Shown: positions 22,532 to 35,200 of the stretch, piece by piece
Position numbering within the stretch: position 1 is the stretch's first letter
Layout of the letters: every line of letters begins with the position of its first letter
Source: Phoronis australis
Lineage: Eukaryota > Phoronida > Phoronidae
Reading direction: 5' to 3'
DNA length: 64,000 bases
Assembly: GCA_002633005.1 (NCBI GenBank)
Contig: NMRA01000351.1
Location: 417,720-481,719 of the forward strand
Notes under the pieces: model-generated
Seen by the model: only the letters and a program-made list of their open reading frames with translations
Databases searched by the model: none
Told to the model about the DNA's origin: nothing
Program-made: the position numbers and the translations under genes

Positions 22532-25068
22532 AAAATTAGATGTCCATAAGGGTTGTTACTGCAATCAACGTTCCAATAGGTTGGCTTAACTCCTGAAATT
22601 TGGCCCTGAATCAAATTTTAGAAATTTATTAATTGTATTGATTTGCTCTTTCTGCTGAATGCCTTGATAAGTGTTTTAGTTGCTTACAGTTGTGGTGTCG
22701 TACCATCGCATAGCCTCGGAGTCCTGCCTAACCCTTCGTGAAAACCGGCGACGTATGCAAATTTGTTGACATTTCCATTAAATCCAAGAAAGCTTAACAA
22801 GTACTTTTAAGTAGCTTACATGAGAAATTGTCCCCAGACTTCCAATTTATAATATCTTGTTATCAACTTTTATAACAGGTAAAATTTTGGCCTTATTAAA
22901 TGTAGCTTAGAAACGTGTCATTGAAAAAAAGAACAGAAATTTGTAATTTATTTTTTGCCAAAGTGACCTTGTAGGTGTCAGAAAGTAATTACTTAACTAC
23001 ATTAGATTGTAATTTCTAAATCAACAAAGATCATTTCCAAAGACATAGTGATCTGTTTACACAAATGTTCTGCCTATTTACACTGGCATGGAGTTTCGCG
23101 TGTTGGTCATTTCCCCGGCCATCTTCACGTGGTTTAAAAGCGTCCCAGGACGAAGTAAAGATTCTCAAATTCATCACACTGCCAGTCATTTTGTATTTTT
23201 CACTTTATCTTAAAAATGCTGCCGCATTGACCATGTTTCCACGGAGTCGACGAAAATGGTACTCATTTTAGATATTCGATTATTATGGCAACATTTGCAA
23301 AATGTACCCATGCATACAAAACTTAACATAATCTTTGAACAGAGTAGTGTTGTTGTAATGTAGAGACGTGTTAAGATTATCTTAATTGGTTTGGAAATTA
23401 CAAAGCTTTGCAAATTTGGGAACATTTTTATAGGCACGTGGAACCGAATTTTTGGCACGCTGTCAAGTTGAGGGGAAGGGGAGGGAAACTGAGGAGGAGG
23501 GGGAGGGAGAAAGGGATAGAGCCGGAGAGAGGGAGCGAGGGAATGAGGGAGGGAAGGAGGGAGGGAGGGACAAGTAAATACTATGCGTGCATCGAGTCCT
23601 TTTTTCCTTTTCTGAATGTTCTCAAAACTGGTGCGTAACGACAGCGAATACCTGAAAATGACGCCAGCAAATAAAATATTTGGTTGAGCGAACCACATGT
23701 AGATTTGAACAATTGACGTCGTGTTTTAACATGATAAACAGGTGTTCTACATAATTATAGTGTGCTTGCCGCCCACGAAATGCCCCCACGCGGAAGTTCG
23801 TACACACGAGGAAATAATTCAACTTAATGTTTTGTAGATAACCATTTTGGACTGTAAAACAAAACATAAATGTAAATTTAGAAAACCGCCGCTTACGTTA
23901 GCGTTATCGTATTCGGTTTCTCCAGTGCCGAGAAAGAATTATCTGATGCCCTCACAAAAGTTTTGTAGCCGGGAATTTGACCAATACGCCTTCGTAAAAA
24001 GCGTCGTTTTCACCTGGAAATGAATCATATGCATTAAAAGAAAGTGAACATGCAACGTGTAGAACAAGATACCCAGGAAGACGTCTTACAGCTTGGATAA
24101 TTGTTACGAGGGCAACATGAATTCCTGTAATAACTGACGTGAAGGCAACGTGCAGAAATAACCCGGAAGACATGATTAATTGTATAACTAAAGCGCCACT
24201 GCTTTCGCTTTGTCTGAAGGCTCTGGTGAGTCTTATAATTATTCTAAGCAAAGAAAACGTGAACTTTTAACTGAAACGGCGGTCACATGATTACAAAAAT
24301 TGTTTTTTACTCATATAAATCGCAGTGAATGTACTTTTATGTATTTACATTAAACAGTTAAGAAAACTATTTCGTAAACTTGGAGAGTGAACCCGACGGT
24401 TCACGTGTTTGGTAGCCTCAAAACGAGGAAATAGGTAATAACGAGCAAATTACAAGTGTGTCGAATTGCCGATTGTTTATTTATCAGTAACACAATAGCA
24501 GTAACTGCCACATGTCATTATGCTAGTTCATTTTCAAGTTGTCAAGTTAAAACTATACAGGAACCCAGAACAATGTCCAAGTTTGTCTACGTTTGAAACA
24601 TCATAGGTAAAAAAACAGCAAACTGGATTTAAATGAAACTTTTAAATACTGTGTTTAAAGCACTGTTCGCCAAAATGATGTTTTAGAATTGTATTCGTAG
24701 TGTTCCAATTCCGCATGAGGGGCTATCAAAAAGTATTTTGTGATGTTTAGCAATCAACAAAAAGAAAAAAAAATCAAAGGCGTCGTAAAAGAAAACGAAA
24801 TGAGATTACATGATAGGCAATTATACATTATTAACGAAAGTTTGGTCACGTTATTGTTACAGTTGCTTTTGCCATGACTGTACCTTTCGTTTTCACGAAA
24901 TTTTACTAAAATGCAAGGTCACGTGACCACATTGCAGGCATATTGATATGATAAAGTCAAAAGAAAATTTCTACAGGCCTTGTATTTTCAGAAAACATAT
25001 GATTTCGCTGAATTAAATTCTATAGTCTTGCAGATATTTAGCTAAATGCACGCTGAGATTGTCTATGA

Positions 25069-25244
25069 GCGTTAGTATTCATCAGCGTTAGTATTCATCA
25101 GCGTTAGTATTCATCAGCGTTAGTATTCATCAGCGTTAGTATTCATCAGCGTTAGTATTCATCAGCGTTAGTATTCATCAGCGTTAGTATTCATCAGCGT
25201 TATTATTCATCAGCGTTAGTATTCATCAGCGTTAGTATTCATCA
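25069..25244 (+). repeat. Minisatellite, 11 x 16 bp
   Basis: Eleven head-to-tail copies of GCGTTAGTATTCATCA, 176 bases exactly. All are identical except copy 9 (GCGTTATTATTCATCA), which points to recent expansion or homogenisation. Confidence 0.97.
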
Positions 25245-26621
25245 GCTCGGGAGTTCACTTATAAGATTGTCTTTGAAACTGTTGAATTTTATCCAGTTCT
25301 GAAACGAAAGTATAACTTTTGCAATGATAATTTCCGAGAATCAAATGCATGAAGGTTACATTGTTGTGGTAAGTACATTTCTTAAAACTAAAATGAAATT
25401 TGCATTTCACCCTGTTTAGCTATCAATGTTGAATTACTAACAGAAACCTTTTCGGCTTTAAAACGTTACCGCGTTCATCCGATCATCAATTGTTGCCGAA
25501 TAACAGGCAACTGAAGTCCCAGGTAGTGCGTACATGCACCATTTTTGAATTCGAACTTTTAGTATTGGTCAATCGTAATAAACTTTGAAACGCTTTTCTG
25601 AGTCGGTGACAGTTACGATATTCTTATTGGTAACGGAAATGGAATGGTATCCGGGCAAGGAATATTATGAGACGCGCCGAGTTTATGAGAGCAAAAGGTC
25701 TAATTCCGTTTTCGTAGTAGAAAGCTAACACGGCGAAATTTATGATTGAATGATAGTCATTAAGCCCCAAAATGTCGTCATTTTCTGTCATGTAGAAGTG
25801 AAATCTTTCCAGAAATTATGTTTTATTTATTTACCTTAAAACACAGTGTGTTTATGTATGTGTTAGTTCTTACAGAATATGCAAGCAGAGAAAAATGAAC
25901 CTCCTATTTCCAATATGATATTGCATTGAGAATTCTATGAGTAACCTCGGTCACATTTCTGGATCAAACACTCTCCATCTTAGAAGTCTGCTAGTGTTTC
26001 GGAGAGTTTAGTTCCGAGTTATGATCATGTTGAATATGTAAGTCATTTGTTGGGCTGCAACGTCTCTTTGCTTCCGTTAATGTTACAGTCCATCTGGTAA
26101 ATGAGGCCAAACTTTTGTCAAGTTGGCCCATGTTTTGGTTTCCCAAGCCATGAAAGGTTTCCGTCATTAGTTTAAAAAATACTTGTTTCTAATTCCTATG
26201 TGGCCTTCACGGATTTCTCCGAATAAGAATGTTTATCAACTTCCTAAGGTCAATTAAATCGAGACGTGAAATGAGACATCAGATCAACACGTTTTTATGC
26301 ATGGTTATAACGTAGTAGGAATGAAGTTGTTATTTTGACTCATTAAATCGCGCCATTTGTTTTAGTTGGATGTCGGCCACTTTTGACACGCCGATGTGCA
26401 AAGGAGTGTCCAACATGCCGCTATAATGCACGCCTCTGGTGATAAAAACTTCACTCAACTGCACAAAGCGCAGTTGTTCAACCATAGCATCGCCGTCGAG
26501 TTTTCGCTATCCAGTTATTGTTTGAATTAAATTGGTAACTATTAATCGTACGCAATTCCTCTCACCACCATGTTTAAGCTAATGAAACCAAGCTGCCATG
26601 ACAAGGAAGGTAATTACCCAG

Positions 26622-26745
26622 GGGCGGATCCAAGGTTTTGAGTTAGCGGGAGGCAGGGCAGAGTATTAGCCAGGATTTTGCCCGTCAGACATTCGCACCT
26701 CCGAACTCCCAAATGGAATCTGGGAGAATTTTAGTGGTTGCCATG
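26622..26745 (-). repeat. Dispersed repeat, copy 2 (reverse)
   Basis: Contains TTAGCCAGGATTTTGCC, GACATTCGCACCTCCGAAC and TGGAATCTGGGAGAATTTTA, matching 11395-11465 in reverse complement. It is preceded by GGGGCGGATCCAAG, a start shared loosely with a repeat-like stretch at 12068. Confidence 0.55.
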
Positions 26746-29155
26746 GCCCCCATCCAAATCTGCCACTGTGATCCAGGTGTGAAACAATCAAGATCGCCAC
26801 CTGACACTTCGCCTCCCAAGCCGAAAAAATCCCTTCTTCTGTGAGTAAAGAACAAGGTTAGAAGTACAACCGCTAGTTGCCGAAATCAAAGGCATGACAG
26901 AAAGGCAAAGTTATTGGCCCTTTACAATCAAGACATTGATCCTCCAAACATATGAGAATTTTTACCTGAATTTCAAGTTCCCCATACCCATGTGCACGTA
27001 CAGTGTAATCTGTTCATTAAACAGCCTCCTTGCGGGTCTAAGTTCTAGATTCTAAGAAACGAATCCAGGCTTGAGAGGCAATGATAGGTCGATTGTGCAA
27101 TTCAAATTAGGTTCATTAAGTTACTTGCCACGGCGGGATAGTCATCAGTCGCCAAGGAATGCAGTAGGCCTATGCCCGCCAAGGAATACATGTACCTCGC
27201 CAAGCAATTTATTGTAACAAACTTCAGGAAACAAAAAATAGGCAGACGCGATGATGATGGCAAAGAGGGCAAATACACTTGTGAAGGAAGTTGAGGTTTT
27301 TAACTCCAGGACATGTACATGTAATTACAACAGGTGTAAATCAGACTGCAACCAAACAGCTAGTAACTCCTTGAAAAAAGCCGAAGATGATTTGTTTACT
27401 CGTACAAAAATGTCAGATTACACTTGATGATGCAGGATGTTATTTGTATGGAATTTCAAGCCTGTCACTTGTTGACGCTTACGGGTTTTACCTGGTAGGA
27501 CCTATTGCGTACAAGCTTGACTGAATAAGCGCAAACCTATTTCGTAACGGGTTAATGTGCTGCGAAGATGGATGCCCGCGACACAATGTAAAATTACTCA
27601 GGCTCGGGTAGGTCATGGTGCCCAAGAACGGGTTGGTCGTTTAGACTTGGACAGTCAGGTGTTTAAGTGTAGCAACTTTACTTATGCGTGGAATTTTTCA
27701 GAAATTAACAGAAGCAATGGTATCCGTTCTATTGCTGTCTTGTTATATTGACGTGAAGACTCCAGAGAAGAACCCTGGGATTCCCGGAGGGTGCTTGTCA
27801 TGAGGAATCTACATTTTGACGGGAATAACTTCCATATATAAAGAGATAGAAGTGACCCGACACGCTGTAAAAATAAACAGACAATGACCCTAAACACTGA
27901 CATACAGGATGTAAATAATTATCGTATTGCCATCAATCGATGCTATCCTAAGGAAGATACTGCATTGTTTTCACGTCGTAGCATGTTGTTTTCATGTAAT
28001 CTGGAACTTCAGTTCGTCCAAAAATATCGAAAACATTCACGGAACGACTTGCTAACCGGTACTTCTAAGTGGTTGCGAAACTGGTAATTGTTGCGGCGGA
28101 AATTACGACAGACTGTGGTTCGAAAGTTAGCTCAAATTGTTGCAGATCGCGCAACTCTACAAACCACTAATTGCCGCACTGAAAAATTAAAGTAACTTTT
28201 GTGACTACGGGTTGTGACTACGGGTTGTGCTTCGATGGTATGCTCAAATCTGTCGCAAGTTGAGAACTGTGGACGTATGTGCACCCAGACAGTTTATTGT
28301 TTGTACTTGTACTGCATGCGTATATGCTTGAAAATTCAACCCGACTTCAAAACACAGACGTTATGAATGACTTATGGTACCATGTGTTCACTGTACTGAG
28401 CAGTGACTGATGCGCTGCGAGATGAATAAACACAATGTGGGAAAGAGAATTCAAATAAAACCCGGGCGTGTATTTGGTAAATTGCGGTAAATTGCTTGAT
28501 AATTTACGTACACTTTTACCAAGACGAAAGGGCATAAACCGCAGTAGCCCACCGCGTGTCTGAAAGGCGGTTAGGGCAATTCGAATTTTAACCGCTATTT
28601 GTTTAGGTTTTGTCACTCATGATTATCAGTGTTTTAATATACGTATAGACATTTGTATTTTTTGTGGCGATCTGGTTTCAATCGTCTGCGCGGCACAGGC
28701 TGTTATGGAGACAAATGCGTTGGCCGTGCAATGCGAGTTGCGTTGTGCCAAGAAGTCTCGCGAGCAGACGGATAATTCGGAAGTCGGGGATTCCTAGCTG
28801 TTGGCGAAATCAACCTCATGTGATGTACATGTAAGCACGTGACTACTTGTTGAGCCTTCATTGGAAGAAAGAGAAGTTCAGACGACGACAGACACTCAAA
28901 ACTTCCCTGTCTGTTCTGAGAAGCGCGTCTTCGCTAACAAACACTCAAACGATAAGGGAGCCGCATCAAAAAAGGCCGTTGGACCTATTTTTAGAATTGG
29001 TGACATAAGCTCTTATTTCCATTTCGTCAGTCATGGAATTTACACCGTCGTGTTTCAAACATTGTAATATTACGGACAGATGGGAGGACAAACGGACTTT
29101 GTGGATAAGCTGAGAAACTTCAATAAGATTTTCTTGAAGTCGGTTGGATAATACG

Positions 29156-29228
29156 ATGGGCGAGAGGAGATTCAGAATTGTTCTTTGCCTGTTTTGGAAG
29201 ATCTATTTCAGCTCATTCCCGGTTGACG
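29156..29228 (+). CDS. Gene 2 exon 1: start codon and signal peptide
   Basis: ATG at 29156; 24 codons then donor GACG|gtgagt in phase 1. MGERRFRIVLCLFWKIYFSSF has a basic n-region and a hydrophobic core, as in a signal peptide. The phase fits exon 39243 directly, giving a 10 kb first intron. The link is inferred from phase and from the need for a signal peptide; no transcript supports it here. Confidence 0.65.
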
Positions 29229-32200
29229 GTGAGTGTTCCTTCATTGACAGGTTCAATGTGAAACGTTTACAAAGGGACCCATCAGCGTCTGATAGCAGGG
29301 TCAATGACTACTTCCCTGACTCAATTTGCATTTTTCTTAACTAACATTTCATGCTTCCATTCAAAAGTATTATTTAACAGCGCTTTCTGAGGATTCATTT
29401 AAAACTGATAACTATGTTATTTTTGTTGCAATGTTTACACTTCGTCGGTTGGTATTTAAAGAAATGAGTCTGCATCAAACTAATGGATTTGCACACGCTG
29501 CCTGGCACAGTGTGTGCTAGTATGAAATAACCGTACAAATAAATGGACATCATAAAACGTCCCATTTGACGAAAGGTTGACGACGGTAGTTAATTTATTC
29601 CATTAATTGTGACCTGTTTCGGTTCGGTTATGATGCTCAGTTGGGATATTGATCAAATAGCTTCCAGCGTGTTTTGCATTAGTTTTCGCCAGAATCTTTC
29701 ACAGTAAAGTAATCGGCTAATTAGCTCTCGTCTTGTCTGAGAAACGAAATAACGGCCACGTGCGGATTTGGTAATACACATACACTGAAGGATTTCAGTA
29801 TTCCAGTGTTACTTGTCTGTGACGTTTATTGACCACAGCCTTGTTAAAACCAGACATTTTACAACCTTTATGGAATTTGATGAAAAATAACGTTTCACAG
29901 TTGAACATTTGAATTTTGTTGAAGGGCAGTGTTCGCCCATTTTCCTAATGTAATTTCTAATTTCTAATTTCTAATTTCTAATTTGTTAAGTAGTGATTAC
30001 GACCTGTTGCTAGTAGAAGACTTTATGTTATCCGTCTATTATTCGTTCAATACTTCAATTCACATGGCGATACTTCGAATGAAGAAGCCTTCCAAAGAAT
30101 GAAAAGAAGGAGGTCGGGGGGCACCCTATCTTCACATCTACTACGATAATAATTCAACACAGAAAATATACACGACTAGAAGTATGTTGCTCATATATTT
30201 CCGAAGCCAGATTCTAGAATGATTCCCTACTAAACGATGCCTTTTCCAATTGAATTTTCGACGAGAAATTGCGCTTTCGTTTTTTTCCTACAAAATGGAC
30301 TACTTAGAAAAATTCATTGTTTCATCATTTTTAGACACAGTTTTTACCTTTATTGTTTTGGTTTCTTTATCGACAGCGGAAATAAGTTATTCCTTGTCAG
30401 GGTACATCGTTATCACTTGAGTTTTTATCGATCGTTAGGAATTTCATTGTATTTAAATTTTCTCTACCCTATTTCACAGTGGAATGTCTTGGAAAATGTA
30501 ATTCAACTACTTAATGTGAAGTATTTGAACAAAACCCTTTAAAAGGGTAACTTTTCATGCCCCATTTGCAGCTGCAACTGCTGCGGAATACACCCGGACC
30601 ACCCTATGGACCTGTATATGAAAACACGAAATATCCTCCATCTCACGTATTACAAATGTTCAACGTATATGTTGTGACGAAGAACATTTTTTAATTTTAC
30701 CGTTCTATCACGGATGAATGGACATCAGCTGATTGCTGTGGAAAATGTCTACTGCTTCTGGGCGCCACGTGCCACTAGTCCTACCGTATGTGTTTTGACT
30801 TTGACCCACACACCTCTTTGGAAATGACGCGTACTTCAAAAACGAACATCTTTTGCTGAAATGCTTCGCCTGCAGACACAAGCGCCATATCTTCGGATAA
30901 AGCTGTAGGCAAACATGCGCCGTAAACGTGTATCGTATATCAACTTGCTGGTTTGTCCGCCTTTTGCTCATTCTTAGTACCTAGTAAAGCCTCTATAAAG
31001 CATGTTCTGCCAACTTCTTCCAAAGCAAGGTCCTGGCGTTCCGATCATTTGTTTGAATTGAAATTACAGTTACTGAAGTTACTATAACAATAATTTTGCC
31101 AGTAGTTTCATGAGAGTAGTTACACTGCTTGGCGACTGAAACTAACCCACCGTGACAAGTTCCCACTTCACATTTCCAAGTAATTATGAGCTCATCAGGG
31201 TGTGGAAATAATTTTCTTTGATTTTGTGAGATTTAATTATCTTTCCGAAATAGTTGTGAGTAGCGTAAGACCAAATTTCTGACTTAAGTCACTTCTCATG
31301 AAAAACAGACCCAAAAAGGAAATGGCAACTTGACAATTCTTTTCAATGCTAGAAACTTGAGTAAAGGATCAAAGTGAAACCAATTTCATATCAGAAAGTG
31401 GCTATCGGTAGATATGCGTATCCATTGTTCACTTTGTTTTTCTTTCTTATAATAAAGATAATGGCAAACATTTATCGTTAATCAGATGGTGTGCGCCCAA
31501 GGTACGATATTCATGCGACCTGTGTTGTTATATCCAGCAAAGACACAACAAAGGAAAACCATGGTATTGTCCTATAGGCGATATCCATGCGACACAAATA
31601 CGCCCGTCGCGTGGATCTCGCAAGGTAAACAATAGCTTGCGACCTGCATACGACGTCATTTGGCATTGAATTTCAATCAAAAATTGTTTTTTAGCAAAAG
31701 GTGTTGGTTTGTCGTCCTTCTAATAAATTTCGTAGTCTTTATCTGTCGTTTTCTGAAGGAGAAGTCAACTAGCAACGATATGCGATTTTAAACAATCGTT
31801 GTATCACAGGCCAACCGGAAGGGAAATTTTCTACCAGCGGCAAATGGAGGGTGCAATTCACACGCTGTGCCTTTGTATCTGAACTCAACCTTAATACTTG
31901 CAGTTTTAGTAAAACTGAAATGTGTGTGCTTTCAAGCCTCAATTATACTTAAGTACATGTAGTCACCGTTTATTTCAGAGCTTAAAGTGATACCCGGTAT
32001 TATTAGCGCGAAAAATCTTTTTTGGATATCAGCCCCAGCGCGGTATCGAAACTGAAACTCAGGCACATGAGGTAAATCCCATTGAGTGTATTTTAAGTGT
32101 AATTTAGCGGGTAAAGTCACGTGCAACCTTGATTTCAGCGAATATCTGACAGGCATTATAATTACAAACACACAACGGATTTTATTGTCAAAGTTAATAA

Positions 32201-35200
32201 CTCGAAGAACTCCATCCCACCCGAAACCAATCCCAAAATTACGTTTTGTGGCCATAAATTGATAATATTCATTTAATGCGAAACATTGTTCATATTGTGT
32301 ATGAAGTAGGTAAATTCGTTTTAGTTCGAACATGTACAGACAGGCGAGCCTTTGCATAAAGGCCCGCATGTACGATAAAAAATTTCTAAAAACTGGACTA
32401 CTATACCTCGTCTTCATAATTTGTACTCCGCTAAGATGGTCCTGAAAATGTTTTAGGTTTCCTCTCACCCCTAGCCTCGTTCCTAGGCAGCCAGGTAGAC
32501 AGTTCATTTCAAATTTTTCATTGTCGAAGAATGCCCACTTAGTCAGATTACGAGAAGGGTGAAACTTAATTTTAACGTACTCCTTCACCTGAGTCCATTG
32601 TAATCAAAACCAAACTTGTGCCGTGTCAAGTCAATGTCAAGCCAGACATTTTAGTATTGGAAACCATTTACTATCATCTCGGCAAGAGACAGGTCTGCGG
32701 GGGATGATTGGGTGGTTTCCGTGGTTAGTTTGCAAATGGAAAGGGAATGTACAAACAATTAACAATTGGTGGTTTCAAAACAATAAGGCTATCTTTGATA
32801 AAATAATGAGCCACTCCTTAAACAATCCATTGCATGACTTCATTTTTTACTGTACTCTCCTTCACTGCAGAACATGAATTCCCAATATTTGTATCAAGTT
32901 GACAGGAATTACCCGCTGAACTCATTCATGTACTGTATGAGTTATGTTTATTGTCGAAGTTTCTTGGAAATTAGGAGCAAAAGAAGGCCAAAGGTTCACT
33001 GCCACCTACTGTTGTAGGTCGTTTGTGGAGGTTGAAAGTATTTCATGGCTGTGCCTATACATTCCAACTGCGCGCCTGTGTGCCCCATACCCAGACTAGA
33101 AGACACCTGCCGCCACAAATTCTCAGAAAGGCCCCTTAAAAGTACACGCACACGCCGCCGAAAATGTTCAATATCCGTTGACCAAGCTCTGTACCAGGTG
33201 AACAACCTTCAGTCCCGTGTCACTGGAGTTTGGTTCCAGGGAATGTTGGTGTGGACTACTATAGGGTGTCTAATCATTTTCACGACGTTTGATGTTCAAG
33301 TTGCTTGATCTGGCCAGTAGAGTGGACACGAATGAAGTTGAACGGAGGCAAGTTGCTCCAAGGTCACCTGTTCTATACGGTAACTCGTAATAATAAGACG
33401 TGTCCTTTTTGGTCAAATGACCATTTAATTATACTCCCTGGATTCTAATTGAGTAATTATGCACGAATCACTGCGGAAGTGACGCGATTTTTGTTTACAT
33501 TTTTGTTCAGAACGATTGACACGTCATTGTGTACGCCAGCTTGTAACAAGTTAGACCGAACAGCTGACGCTCTGGTCTGGTCCGACCAGACTACATGTAG
33601 TAAGGGCTACTTGTTGCTTTCGTAAGCAACAGCCGTTTTAGTGGCTCAAGGTATGAAGATGGTGTCACCCGTATGTGTGTGAGCAGTCACTGCATCACCC
33701 AAGGACTAGCAGCGCTCCACCGGGTACGTGATTCTTGTTTTTGTGGTCGCAGACTCCTGTCATATCCCGTCCATGTCAGATAGAATAATGGAAAAATGCC
33801 GCTCAGTTTTAGTTGAATACTCGTTCAATGCAATTTTCAAAAAATAGTTTACAATCAACAACTAATCAGGCCGCACGAATAATAAATTAGAACGAAAGTT
33901 AATTTAATGAATTTGAAAACGTACCTAGTAGGATAACCAGAAAATCGTCATTTTACCATAAATTACACTAAAAACGATTGCCTCCGCCTTTAAAGCGGCT
34001 TTGGGCTCTTGGTCTTACGTTTGACTTGGGACACTGTTCCTTACTCGGATTACAGGCGATTCGTTATTGCTCGACACCAAGGCTTGTCACGGCGGGTACA
34101 TGGTGTAAATCACCACTGGCCTACTGGTTCCTGCGTAGCACGGAAACCATTCCTCATACCAGTAAGAAACAAGTTAAGGCCATTTTTATAACCGAAATCA
34201 AAGCGTTCAACCTGGGATTTGTAGCGGCTTTGAGTAACGGACAGTTCAATTCCATCCAAAAAGTTGTGGCAAATGTTGCAAGCGAGCTGATATGGCGCAC
34301 TTTGGGGCTCCCGTTATCTACTGTTTCAGTGGTTCTGTGATGCTTTCAGATTGAACTATGAAAATTCGTTGGCGTGTCACACAGACGAATTTAGGAGGGG
34401 ATTGTAAGACAAAAACGAAACAAAAAGGCCCCCTTACGGTATCCCAGATCCGCCATTGAATCACAACTGGCTGCAGTATAAGTGTACAATTCTGTAATTG
34501 TCGTAACCTGGTCTTAATTGTGAGTGCATTGGTACTGCTATCTTGTCAGCCTGTTCTCGTTTATGTTATGAGCTCAAAACTTGACTCGCAGCCCTAAGCT
34601 AAATCGAGTAAATATCTTATTTGTTGTTCGAATCGTGCAGCGCGATTTGTTTCATTTCGAGTCGTCTGAACGCTGTCTGATCTCGAAGATTATAAATGCC
34701 TGAACCCTGGTGTCTTTCAGTTCTACTGAGTCACGATGATACACATTTATACTGAAAAACCAAAGAACATGCCGCTGATATGGAATATGCAATGTTGTCA
34801 AGGCTCATAAAAGTCACTTTCTCTTAAAATAACATTTGATATGGGTTATTTACTTTTATTCTCTAAACTGGCCTCTACAAGGTGTACTAAAAGTAATGAC
34901 AGTGCGATTTAAAAGGTTGCACATCGGAATAGGGGTTACAGGTTTTCACAAAAATGGACGTACGGTATTTATTTCGTACATGAAGTCCGATAGAAGTTAT
35001 AAAACTATCATAATCGGATATCATGTCTGCAGGTTTTCTCAGATGCAATGCATTTTTCCCGATCTCGAGTGGAGTGGGCGTTCAGTGAGCAATACAAGCT
35101 CATGTAGAAATAGTCGTACATGTAGTGGTGGCGAGGAGAAACTTACCTTTTGAAAGTACGATGACAAATTGACTCCTGTTTGTTTGTGTGCCACCAGAAA

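Larger units (their letters stand above)
21303..29155. other. Spacer between gene 1 and gene 2
   Basis: 7.9 kb without an exon I can support on either strand. It holds the gene 1 3' UTR (length unknown), a purine-rich tract at 23470-23570, the minisatellite at 25069-25244 and one dispersed repeat at 26622. Open frames here are short and low in similarity to anything I know. The promoter and 5' UTR of gene 2 should lie near 28800-29155, but no TATA box or other element stands out. Confidence 0.6.

Noticed and set aside
23408-23638. Arg/Glu/Gly-rich frame of 76 codons
   Set aside because: It reads a GGGAGGGA purine tract; low-complexity DNA without signals.
25069-25244. Regular 16-base repeats as a CRISPR array
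   Set aside because: There are no spacers between units, and the DNA is eukaryotic; it is a minisatellite.
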